A DNA stretch of 64,000 bases from positions 73,072,984 through 73,136,983 of the forward strand of contig NC_088300.1 of NCBI RefSeq assembly GCF_032854445.1. Reading direction: 5' to 3'. Positions within the stretch are counted from its first letter, which is position 1. Every line of letters begins with the position of its first letter. The translations under genes and the position numbers were made by a program. Source of the stretch: Liolophura sinensis (lineage: Eukaryota; Mollusca; Polyplacophora; Chitonida; Chitonidae). The notes under the pieces were generated by a model, which ran no database searches, was not told the origin of the DNA, and worked only from the letters and a program-made list of their open reading frames with translations. Below, in pieces: positions 23,201 through 34,015 of the stretch.

Positions 23201-26200
23201 CAAGAAGTAAGAAAACTGCAGGTTTGCAGGTTTGCAGCATTACAGCTACGCCGATGTTCTCAACATGGACTTTACGATTCATGCACACTAGTGTGTAAAA
23301 GCCATGTATGTGTTCATTTAAATCTTTCAATGTTTTGATATAATAGTCTATCTGACTTCAGGACTGTCTACAGCTATTTCGTTTAATCTACCCTACCACA
23401 TTTATTAATAATATAGCCGTCAATATTTGTCTAGTCTGAAGATCAAGTGTTTTGTGTGTCTTCAATGCTAGGTGTCACTGCAAGATTATTTCTCTCGTTG
23501 GTTCTATGTTTAGGTGAAGGAAGTATGTCGACATTTTGGGATAATGACCACTGGTGGGCGATGGTGGGCAACGAAAACACAACTGAGCCACGTGTACTCA
23601 ATCCTGACTATGTCCATCATGTTTTACCTAATGCTAAGCTAATTCTTATACTCAGGAACCCTACAACCAGGTAAATATAACTGCACATCAACCAAACTTA
23701 TCGTCATACTTAGGAACGTCATACCCTACAACCTGTTAAATATCACTACACATCCGCCACGTGTTACCTAATGTCAAACATATAATCATACTCAGTAACC
23801 CAACAGTCAGGTAAATATCACTACCCATCCACCACGTGCTACCTGACGCCAAACTTATCCTCATACCCAGGAACCCTAAAACCACGTAAATATCTCTACA
23901 CAACCACCACGTGCTGTATTACATGACACCAATCTTAGGCTCTTACTCAGGAACCCTAAAATCAGGTAAATATCTCTACACAACCACCACGTGCTGTATT
24001 TCTTGACACCAAACTTATCCTCATACTCAGGAACCCTAAAACCAGGTAAATATTACCACACAACCACAACGTGTTACCTCACGCCAAACTTATCCTCATA
24101 CTCAGGAACCCTAAAACCAGGTAAATATCACTACTCATCTGGCATGCGCTACCTGATGTTACCATATGACATCATATCTTACCACGTGTTATCTGACGCC
24201 AATCTTATCCTCATGCTCGGTGGCTCAGTTGGTTAGCGCGCTAGCGCAGCGTAATGAACCAGGAGTCTCTCACCAATGCGGTCGCTGTGAGTTCAAGTCC
24301 AGCTCATGATGGCTTCCTCTCCGGCTGTACGTGGGAAGGTCTACCAGCAACCTGCGGATGGTCGTAGGTTTCCCCCGGGCTCTGCCCTGTTTCCACCCAC
24401 CATAATGCTGGCCGCCGTCGTATGAGTGAAATATTATTGAGTACAGCGTAAAATACCAATAAATAAATAAATATCCTCATGCTCAGGAACCCTACCACCA
24501 GGTAAATATCACTACACAACCACCATGTCTTACCTGATGCCAAAGTTATCTTCATACTCAGGAACCCTGCAACGAGGTACATCCACAGCGTGTTACCTGC
24601 CGATAAACTAATCCCCACCACGTGTTACCCTATTCCAAACTTATCCTCACACTCAGGAATCCTGCATTCAGATAGATGTTACTACACATCCATCGCGTGT
24701 TACCTGAAGCTACACTAATCCTCATACTTAGGAACCCTACCACCACGTAAATGTCATTGCACATACATCACGTGTTACCCGACGCCAAACTTATCCTCAT
24801 ACTCAGGAACCCTACAACCACGTAAATGTCATTGCACATACATCACGTGTTACCCGACGCCAAACTTATCCTCATACTCAGAAACCCTACATCACGTGTT
24901 ACCCGACGCCAAACTTATCCTCATACTCAGGAACCCTACAACCACGTAAATGTCATTGCACATACATCACGTGTTACCCGACGCCAAACTTATCCTCATA
25001 CTCAGGAACCCTACAACCACGTAAATGTCATTGCACATACATCACGTGTTACCTGACGCCAAACTTATCCTCATACTCAGGAACCCTACAACCACGTAAA
25101 TGTCATTGCACATACATCACGTGTTACCCGACGCTAAACTTATCCTCATACTCAGGAACCCTACAACCACGTAAATGTCATTGCACATACATCACGTGTT
25201 ACCCGACGCCAAACTTATCCTCATACTCAGAAACCCTACAACCACGTAAATGTCATTGCACATACATCACGTGTTACCCGACGCCAAACTTATCCTCATA
25301 CTCAGGAACCCTACAACCACGTAAATGTCATTGCACATACATCACGTGTTACCCGACGCCAAACTTATCCTCATACTCAGGAACCCTACAACCACGTAAA
25401 TGTCATTGCACATTTATCACGTGTTACCTGACGCCAAACTTATCCTCATACTCAGGAACCCTACAACCACGTAAATGTCATTGCACATACATCACGTGTT
25501 ACCCGACGCCAAACTTATCCTCATACTCAGGAACCCTACAACCACGTAAATGTCATTGCACATACATCACGTGTTACCTGACGCCAAACTTATCCTCATA
25601 CTCAGGAACCCTACAACCACGTAAATGTCATTGCACATACATCACGTGTTACCCGACGCCAAACTTATCCTCATACTCAGAAACCCTACAACCACGTAAA
25701 TGTCATTGCACATTTATCACGTGTTACCCGACGCCACTATTTTACCATATACCAAACTAATGCTCAAGCTCAGAAATCGGTTAGCAAGATGACTCTACAA
25801 ACGGCTGACGCCAACCTTGTCAAAACAAATTATCACAACATTTTGAAACGTGTCACTGAAGCCAATGTAAATAATACAGATCTTCCACAGCGATGTTTTA
25901 CGTGATGCTAAATAATGCTTGCCGTGGGTATCGCATAAAGCTTACTGAAAAGATGCTGACACGTAGGCTTACACAAGTTGACGTACATCTCATCGTTTCT
26001 CACATTCTTTGCTATTACAAAGTATCCTGATAAAGTACGTCTCTGTCAGTTAATTATGTGAGTCATTAGGAGGTTTTAAGTAATTTTGTTACTGACCGTT
26101 AATAATATGCATGTATTTCTAAGCATGGTCCCTGACTAACATGTAATAATTTTTTTCTACGGCAAAATTGTCACACCGTACAAATGCAGATATCCGATAA

Positions 26201-29200
26201 TGGCTGTTTAATTTCTTCAAATGTTGCTTAACCCCGTACTCAAGTATTATTTTACTTACATGACGGTAGTGAAGTTTGTGGGTGAAGGAAACCACCACCC
26301 ATCACCTAGTAATCGTCCTGACTTAAAGTTGCAACCGAATCAGCGAGATCTATAGTTGTGCCTGGGACCTCGCCGGTTAGACAAAAACGCTTTAGCTGAT
26401 TGAACCAGAAATCTCTTATACTGTCATAACCTGATATATGGATATGTCTGTAACATTAACGTAATCCATTTTAATATTTCAGAATGTACTCCGATTTTTT
26501 GTACTTCCGGAAGGACCGGAAGTTGCCCGTAGATTTCCACCAGGCGGTTGTGAATGCAGTCCGCGTGTATAAGGCCTGCATAAGAGTGCACTCAGTACGA
26601 GGCTGTGTGTATAATGCTACTACTAACCAACGAGCGAAGGTATATCATGAGTGATCACCAGGTTAACATCTCTAGTACTCTAATGGCGTTGTGAATGGAA
26701 CTTACATTAGGAGTTCGCATAGATCAAACTTTTTAACCGTATTTGTTTAACTTTCATATCATTTTATTAAATTCAAGAGAAAAACACGTAATAGTTGAAA
26801 ACGTTGTTTTTTAATAGTGTTTATTTAGCATTTTCAATTCGTATTATGCTATGGTTGTTTGATTAGCACTGTGCGTGCAATACCATGTATGTTTACATAT
26901 CAATCATTAGATAGTTGATTTGAAGGCGAAAAATTTCTTGGAATGTTTTTATAAGAGCGTGGTCTTCGTTAATGGCCCCACAATGCTAAGTGGGGTAAAA
27001 TGCCACGGTTTGCTCACCTGCAACCTCCTTATGTCATAACACACGTGTAATCCTACCATCTTTCTCCCAAAGATTCGTCTACGTGTGGGAATGTACGCTG
27101 TGTTCTTAGCAGAATGGCTCAGAGTGTTTCCAAGGCAACAACTCTTCATCGTGAGAACGGAAGATTACGCAGAGGGTCCTCAGGGTATCCTCAGGGATAT
27201 CTACGATTTCCTTGGACTCAGTGAGTAGCTTTCGTCGTTCAATCGTTCATTGAATTTGTTCATTGATCTAATCAGAGTTGTGATTTTTGGAGATAATTTG
27301 CTTTTTTGGCTGTCCTAGAATTGCATGGGGATGAATCAATTCGTTCATCCACACGTAGATTCATTTTGTTCCACATTTCATTCGTTAATACGTCAGCATT
27401 ATTCTTCTTGAAGTTTAATGAAAAACATTTTGTGTCAAATTCTTGTTGCTGAAGCGAATAATTATATGCCATAAGGCTGTGACAGTTGAGTATACCGATT
27501 GATTGACTTGACACGTTGGTTAATGTACAACCACTTTAACCAGTGAAGCTTCCCATGTTGTCGAAGGGGCTGAGATATTAACCATGTCTTCAAATTAGCA
27601 CTGTCTTTAAAACTGACAGAAGCCTAGAAGCAGTTTCACATAAACACTGTTTTTCCAAAATCTATATAACTTTCTATTGTCTTCATAAAAAGACCTTTCT
27701 ATTTTAAACACAAAAAGGTCTTTTTATGAAGACCATGCCCTTAATCAGCGCGGTATTCAAAAGATGTTAGTGTTCAGTTAACACATGCAGACACTGTGGC
27801 CTAATTTCCCTTCGGTTTACAGTCTTACCAGAGCATTTACCTTACCAATAGTTTTCACCTGGCGCTGGCCGTGTATTGGGCTGTCAGATAATGTGTGTGT
27901 CTGCACGTCTGTCAGTCAGGAAGAGATCACCGTCAATTTGTATGCATTACCGTACAAATCAGTGGCCTTTAGCTGTGAGGCGTGATGGAATCCGGGACAA
28001 TAGTCAAGAGTCATTCACCTCACTTCACCTCAACAAGCGGTATTACATCGGCTGTAACGTGGGAAAACACATATAGATTCCCAGCCGCACATTCGCCATT
28101 AAGTACAACTGGGTTTATCGTGTAACTGTGTGGGAATCACGCATTAGTATTCTGTATAATATACATTGGTGTTCTCTGTATAGATATCGGTTTGAGTATT
28201 TGAACATAAATCTCTTCCGGAGTGGGTAAAGTATCGGTTCAACTTCTAAAAGCTTTTAATTCACTCGCTAAAAAACATTCCTTGCGTTTTTCCATCATAA
28301 TGGAAAACTGCTGACTGCATGAGTCCGTCCTAATTTCTTACTTTCGTTGTCCTTTGATGATTTGTGTTGAATGCTGTTTTGGAAATTGGTCTTGGGATTA
28401 CGTCCTTTGTTGTTCGACGACTGGGTCGGTAACGACGATTAGATTGGATATAATTGATGCACAAGTGAAACGGTAACATCTTCGATCACTATGTCGAAAC
28501 TTTAGATATTTCCATGGTAACGTTCCTTTCATATTGTGGGGGAAAAATCAGTGACTCTACTCGATTATGGGATATCAGCGTGTTTGTAATATTTTATTTT
28601 GTGACAGAGCAATCTGTCCTACGATTGGTTTATTTCAGTCGCGTGATAGCCTGAAGAGTGTATCGATCAGACTCATTTCATAAAGCAGGAAAGGCTTTTA
28701 ACTGGGCTGATTCGGAGTTTTACAGACCCTGCAGGTTTAATATGGCCTCTGTCTATTACATAGGTCAGCATTACTCCTTAAGGTCTGTAAAATTTGAGTT
28801 AATCTCATAAAAAGTTACATCTGAATGATTGCGTATTGAATCTGAATATATAGTTGTCAACATGGCATTCATAAAACTAAACTGTCAGTCCGAACAGCAT
28901 TGTCATCAATCAGGTCAGTCAGTCATTTAGTTTATAAATTGTCTTATCGCGATAAAAAGCACACGAGTAGCAAAGTTAGAAAAGCAGAATAGGTAAAATG
29001 TAAAAGGTAGAAAGGTAGAAGAGCTTGGTTTGTCCTTACTTTGTCAACCAGGTCGGTCTGACCGTTCATCCGTTAATTAAATTAGTCATAAACCGAGAAC
29101 TGTATGTTTTATTTCCAGGAAATCTGACGGCAGACGAAGAGGAGTCTATTCTCTCAATGCAAAAGGCCAATACTCGGCGGAAACAGGATGTTCAGATCGG

Positions 29201-29315
29201 AGACATGCTCCCTGAAACTAGGGTTCTATTGGATGCTTTTTACAAACCTTACAATGAACAATTAGCCAGAATGCTGGGAGACAATTCGTTCCTGTGGAAC
29301 GATGGCTGGTCATGA
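20260..29315 (+). CDS. Carbohydrate sulfotransferase 15-like protein, copy A (7 coding exons, 622 aa)
   Basis: Exons: 20260-21027, 21878-22187, 22779-22910, 23514-23670, 26483-26639, 27073-27220, 29119-29315, all with GT/AG and consistent phases 0,1,1,2,0,1. The start is ATG 20260 (MSDQKKLWAR), 35 nt after an acceptor. It is a type II Golgi-like membrane protein: a short basic cytosolic end, a hydrophobic segment near residues 36-55 (GFALLLLLVGTTYLSTL), a polar Ser/Lys/Asp-rich stem to about 256, then the catalytic domain. The PAPS 5'-phosphosulfate loop is IIGQPKCGSTDLY (about 320-332), followed by KEPHWWARTR. The 3'-phosphate motif is LILILRNPTTR (about 445-456). CHST15 (GalNAc4S-6ST) moves sulfate from PAPS to C-6 of GalNAc-4-sulfate in chondroitin sulfate. 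The family is clear; the substrate is inferred. Intron 4 holds a minisatellite made from exon 4. Confidence 0.88.
21290..21400 (-). mobile_element. SINE family 2 fragment
   Basis: Contains ACACCAGACATGGCACCCCA, CTTGCCCTAACTTCTCAGTG and AAGCGAGGCTGCCACAAGTA, matching the 6885-7195 copy. It lies in copy A intron 1. Confidence 0.6.
22268..22393. mobile_element. Short foldback (MITE-like) element
   Basis: The left end CGGTTGCATGGAACTTACT and right end AGTGAGTTTCATGAAACCGG are imperfect inverted repeats, with internal GTTAAG...TTAGCTAAGT blocks that are also inverted. About 125 bp, in copy A intron 2. The class is inferred from structure alone. Confidence 0.4.
23514..23670 (+). CDS. Sulfotransferase A exon 4, converted with copy B and source of the minisatellite
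   Basis: Encodes GEGSMSTFWDNDHWWAMVGN through LILILRNPTTR. It is 157 bp and differs from copy B exon 4 (42027-42183) at four positions, all synonymous (GGT/GGC, TCG/TCA, CGT/CGC, ATA/ATC). Flanking introns do not match beyond GTAAATAT. Its last ~57 bp and donor seed the array that starts immediately downstream. Confidence 0.9.
23671..25735. repeat. Exon-derived minisatellite, 75-bp unit, interrupted by a SINE
   Basis: The regular part (about 24766-25735) repeats every 75 bp; for example ACCCGACGCCAAACTTATCC starts at 24901 and 24976. Degenerate units extend back to the exon. Each unit resembles the end of exon 4 plus the intron start: a CATCACGTGTTACC block (exon: CATCATGTTTTACC), then CTCAGGAACCCTACAACCA and GTAAAT. 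Read in the exon frame a unit encodes HHVLPDAKLILILRNPTT. Most units in the regular part have ACCACGTAAATG, which weakens the donor; several early ones keep CAGGTAAATA. Roughly 20 or more units in total. Confidence 0.92.
24220..24471 (+). mobile_element. SINE family 1, full-length copy with target-site duplication
   Basis: The tRNA-like head has an A box TGGCTCAGTTGG (24222-24233) and a B box GTTCAAGTCC (24291-24300). A conserved body follows (GGCTTCCTCTCC, ACCTGCGGATGGTCGT, CGGGCTCTGCCC, CACCATAATGCTGGCCGC, GAGTGAAATATTATTGAGTA), then an AATAAATAAATA tail. It is flanked by 13-bp direct repeats TATCCTCATGCTC at 24207-24219 and 24472-24484. The duplicated target is minisatellite sequence, so the SINE inserted after the array formed. 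POL III transcription and LINE-mediated insertion are family knowledge. Confidence 0.93.
26222..26310 (-). mobile_element. SINE family 1, degraded fragment
   Basis: CCCCGTACTCAAGTATTATT followed by TTACTTACATGACGGTAG resembles the start of other reverse copies. The rest is too diverged. It lies in copy A intron 4. Confidence 0.4.
27679..27733. repeat. Perfect inverted repeat (20-bp arms, 15-bp loop)
   Basis: GTCTTCATAAAAAGACCTTT at 27679-27698 is the exact reverse complement of 27714-27733. It lies in copy A intron 6. It could be a foldback element remnant, or an RNA hairpin in the transcript. I see no matching copy elsewhere in the window. Confidence 0.9.
28270..28445 (+). repeat. Dispersed repeat R3, partial copy
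   Basis: Blocks AAAACTGCTGACTGCATGAG, TCCGTCCTAATTTC, GATTTGTGTTGAATGCTGTT and TTACGTCC follow the order in the longer copies at 37676, 48700 and 58485. It lies in copy A intron 6. Confidence 0.6.
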
Positions 29316-30489
29316 CATAAAGTTTTAATATAAAGAGATGACATCCAGTAATATCAGTGCTACCATAGCTGGTAGTTACCTCTGATTGTAACCTCACTGG
29401 GCTGCTCATTGTACAACGTTGCTAATAGAACAATATGGTGTGTTTTAGCACTGAGACATTGAACACTCCTCACTCTCTTGAAGAAAATGGTGAGGAATCT
29501 CTTGACCACTGGACTAAGATGGCCCGATCAATGATCGACCTGCATGGGGGATTAAATGCCAGTATTTTAACAGCATAATTCATAACTCTAACAGAATTAT
29601 TACTAACATAATCTCGTGGTGAACAATTTCCTCTTGCTTTTCATAATCATGGTTTAAACGCAGTGTTGAGACGTGGTATCAGAATGCTTTAAATGTTGTT
29701 CTGGAATATTATATGCTTTTAAAAACATTTAAAAGGCCAATTTACATGACCGGTAAGCTTTTTTAAAATTGATCTTATACCTAATTTTAGGTATTTCAGT
29801 TTTAATTGTTAAAGCTGAAATGTGCTAAAAAAAAGAGATTTTATTCTACCTTATGTCTTGAAAAGAGTACATCTTAAACGTTATACGCATCTTAAATTAT
29901 TTTAGGCATTATGCAGCTTTACCTTCATCAGAGTTTTAAGCATCTGTCAAACCAGAGCAACATTAGCGAATTATCCTTTGATTTCAAGGAAATTGTATAT
30001 ATGATTTACTGATTAATTTATACACATCTTCTCTGAGAAGTGCTGATAAAGTTGATTATTTATTTTTCCTCAAGGAGGGTTCTTTTGTTCAGCGTCTTGT
30101 CCAGTGAATTGCAGCTACCTGATGTCCTAGCTAAGAAGTCCTAGCAATTAGCAGTTGCTGTAATCGGATGTATGCATATCTAGGCGTCCTAATTTGTACT
30201 TCGTTCTATACCAAAATGAGACACGACCGCAAACGACTGACCGTAATGACTCTACTGTTAAAATACGCTAAAGCTTAAGGCGCCTTAATACATTTATTCA
30301 AGCGTAAAAAATCTTACTCTCACAGACGACCTGTTTAAACAGTTTTAAAGTAATCAGTTGCCAAACAGTCAGATAGAATTATCATAAATTCTTTAAGAGG
30401 CATTTAGAAGTTGGCAGAGTAACACCACATAGTTTGCGTATGGATAACAATATTGTCATGCATTGCTAACCAATTAGTCAGAGACCGTA

Positions 30490-30730
30490 TCGGTGGTCTA
30501 GTAGTTAGGGCGTTCGCCTCGAAGTCAAACCCGGGTCGGGTCATGCCACAGGCGCTAAGAATGGTGTTTGGTGCTGCCTCGCTTGGCGCTCAGCACTGAG
30601 AGTTTAGAGCAGGGAAACATGAGTGGTTGACCCGGTGTCAGTATAATGTGAGGGTGTGGTGTCATGTCACCTAATAACATCTGGACGCCATATAACTGAA
30701 AACTGGTAAAGTATGTTAAGCCCCAAGCAT
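30490..30730 (+). mobile_element. SINE family 2, forward copy with tRNA-like head
   Basis: The head TGGTCTAGTAGTTAGGGCGT resembles a tRNA A box region and is followed by AACCCGGGTCGGGTC in the B box place. The body includes GCGCTCAGCACTGAGAG, CCGGTGTCAGTATAATGTGA, CATATAACTGAAAACTGG and GTTAAGCCCCAAGCATACA. Reverse copies occur at 1950, 6885, 17178 and 21290. Confidence 0.7.
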
Positions 30731-33700
30731 ACATACATATGCATTCGTAACAATCAATCGGAATTATAGTACAGTAGAGAATACCTCGCTTGCATATAGT
30801 AACGCATATGGTTGAGATAAATACTTCGCAGAGTTTTTGATTTAGTGATTGTTTGGTCAATAATTGGACATATTTCAGCAATAATGACGATAGATTATGA
30901 TGTACTGCTGATAGGAGTGCAGGTTCTTGATCTGCCACTGAAAATCGGAAATTCTAATTGAATTAAGCTGGTATGCGTATATCTCTGAGTAACACTGTTA
31001 ACTTCAGGCTTGTCTGTGCTGAATGGTTTGTGGCAAGAGAAGTTTTCGAAATTGTCCAAGCAGACTAAACTTCACCTAACTAGGCCACAAACGCCCTCTG
31101 CACATTTCGTTCGCGTCGGTTATTCCTTGGGTATACGTATGTAAACAAGATTGTTGATAATCGTATAAACAATCCGCCACATGGTAATTTTATGATGATT
31201 GCGGCTGCTTGGAGTTACGATGACCGGCAGCTGAACCTTATACTTCTATACGTGCAATACACCGTCGACAGATCTAGATGAAATGTTCTTGGTAAAAGCT
31301 AAGTCTTATTTTACGAATTACACATACTTGTACATCTTTAATGATATGTTCTGACGGTTTTCATAGTTGAGGGCATTTGATTATTTCCCCTGCATCCGCA
31401 TTAAGTTGGTAACTGTAGGATTTATACTGGATACGATACTTGGAAATATACCTGCATGTCGATCGAATCCGGAATTAAAAGCGAATCCGAGCATTTATGC
31501 ACAAAATGTATGGCTAGAAAGGGTTAAAGAGATAATATAGGCAGTATATGTGATATTATGGACTCCCATATCCCATATAAATGTACCTTTACCCATCATA
31601 GAATGGCTGTTTTTAATGCGCTTGTGTGGATCGGTTATCTGTATGAAGTGTGGACATTAAAGTTCGTGCTGACATTTTCGTCATTAACTTATGTTATAAC
31701 CTGCAGAAATGTTCTAGCAAATTGATTCTTTCGTCCCTGATGAAACATAGTAAAGTTACTTTCACAAAACCTAAAAGCTTCCCCATTAAATGAACAGAAT
31801 TGGAGGGCTGAATGTACTAGACGGGTCAAACACGGATAGATACGAGGCCCGGGTGGAACGCATGTGGTCAAGGAGGGTACACTAAGGAGCCAATAACTGA
31901 CTGTTTACCCTGGGTGTTTGCTTACAGCGTCTGAGGCACCCGTCAGGAGTTGGGTTTCAACACATTTCACTTTTCTGATACATTCGAGATAAGACACAGG
32001 GACACAGGTCCAAAGTTGATTGATTAATTAGCCGACCTTTGGGTTATTTTTGGCGACTTCCAGAAAGCCACGGCACAGATATTTCCAAGCAAACAAATCA
32101 GATTCTAGCCGACCGGGGAACCGTAAAACTTGACATATAAAATGCGTAAATTACTACTAATTAATAGTTAGCCAAATGTAAGTATCACCAAAGAAATGTG
32201 TTTTGACGATCTCAAAATTTCGACCATAATGACGTCATCAACAGGGAAAATGTGCTGAAAAAAAACAAGGTTGAATTCAGTGGTTCTACAGCAAAATGTA
32301 ACTAGACACTTGAAGGATGGGGTCATGATAAGTTTTATGAATTAACATTTAGGATGTTGTTTAAGTGTCAGTTGTATAACAACTTACCGACACTATATAA
32401 ACACGTTTAGAAAGTGGATTACAAGTGTCCATGAGTAATCACAAAATAAGCGTGCTATCTGTCAGTACAGATTACAGAGAATATATGATAAAGCGGGATA
32501 ATAGGTTATTTTATGCAATATTGTGTCTCTGCAAAAATGAACCGTCCCACGTCTCCAACTAACTGACAGCACCGCAGATTAGAACGAACCTCATGTCTCA
32601 AGACTTCGGATTTTATGGGAACCGATTATGGGGTTATTACCCCACATACTCACAACAGGAGACTTTCTTAAGCTGTGACGACTTTTTCCAATATCCCAGC
32701 CTGAATTATTTACCCTTGTAGGGCTAGGTGATAATGAATAATTTCTCCGGAACCATAGATGATGTACTCCTCCTCATTAGTCATTATGTCGTTTCACCGA
32801 GGGCATGGTTGATGGCAAATGTACCTTTTAACGTACCTGAAGCGGAAGGTAAGCGTGTCATAAATTATCCAAAAAGATATAACCTTGTATACTGCAGCCT
32901 GGTTGATCCCTCATTGTACACAGTTATAAACTACTGAACCATATGATTTATGATCCGGTTATTGTAATACAGCTGTGCCTTGTAGAGAAAACTGTTTTAT
33001 CTCTGAGTTTGTTTCCTGCGAACCGCCTCCTGGCCTCCTGCAGTTACCGCCCTTGACCGAGGTCATGAAACTCAACACCATGTTATCTCACGTAATCTCA
33101 CAGTTATCTGTGATGGCCATTCACTGGTCCTCAGCTGACAGATAGAGCGATGAGGTCAAAAACAGGTTGTATTACCCAACTACACGAATGTAGGCGTACC
33201 CAATAATGTCATATCTCCTGGTGAGGATTAAAACTAACACTGAAATACCAATCGCTACAAGCAAAATTGACACTCCAGAGCAGTTGTAAGTTTCTACATT
33301 TCTTTTCAATATAACTGCTTCTATAACTAGTTTGACTTGTTGCTTTAATTTATTTACATATACATTAATGTAAAACAAAAGTCATATTTGGAAAGACAGG
33401 CTTAATGCTGTAGAGTATAAATCATAGAATGCCTGGTAGTTTAAACCCTTACAAGACAACAAGAACAGAGACTCAATAGGCTGTTAAATCTGACAACCGA
33501 TTTGACCGATACTGTACTGTGTTCCGACAAGAGTCGACGCTACTTTTCATGACGGTGTTCTTAAGCCTTACAGACACAGAAATACCAAAGGTTGATAGGC
33601 AAGTATACAGGCAGCCAATGCAAACGTAAACAAAATCTGGCCAAGAAACATGACATGAACACAAACATGTGTAATTCTGGGAGGGGAGGTAATCGAGAGC

Positions 33701-33827
33701 AGCTGCGAGTCGTTCGCGTTGTAGGTGCAGACGTTTGGTTTACATCTCCTCGCCGCTGGCTGAGTGAAGCCGACGCCCTTCAGTACGACGTTCAGTGTGG
33801 TAATCACCTGTCAGTGCTGGCATGTGG

Positions 33828-34015
33828 CCTTGAAAAGTGATCAGAAAGCTTTAGACAGATAGTCAGTCCTAGTATAATGTAATATGTTAAGCATTGTAGC
33901 CTTGAAAAGTGATCAGAAAACGTTTGATAGAGAAAGGGTTAGTTAAATCTCTTGCAATGGTACATGTATGTTAAGCATCGTTGCATTGAAAGATGATCAA
34001 AAAGCATTTGCATGC
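33828..34015. repeat. Short tandem array, three units of 72-84 bp
   Basis: CCTTGAAAAGTGATCAGAAA begins at 33828 and 33900, and a variant CATTGAAAGATGATCAAAAA at 33984. Each unit ends with a TATGTTAAGCAT-like block. Confidence 0.7.

Noticed and set aside
24220-24300. Possible tRNA gene
   Set aside because: A and B boxes are present, but the sequence continues into the SINE body and AATA tail with target duplications, and it does not fold as a complete tRNA.
24826-25056. 76-aa repetitive open frame (VTRRQTYPHTQEPYNH repeats)
   Set aside because: The 75-bp minisatellite unit is a multiple of three, so an open frame repeats automatically; it is not in the sulfotransferase frame and lies in an intron.
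24766-25735. Regularly spaced repeats resembling a CRISPR array
   Set aside because: There are no unique spacers; the whole 75-bp unit is repeated, the genome is eukaryotic and the unit derives from the neighbouring exon.
30490-30560. Possible tRNA gene
   Set aside because: tRNA-like head of SINE family 2; degenerate B box and continuous with the SINE body.
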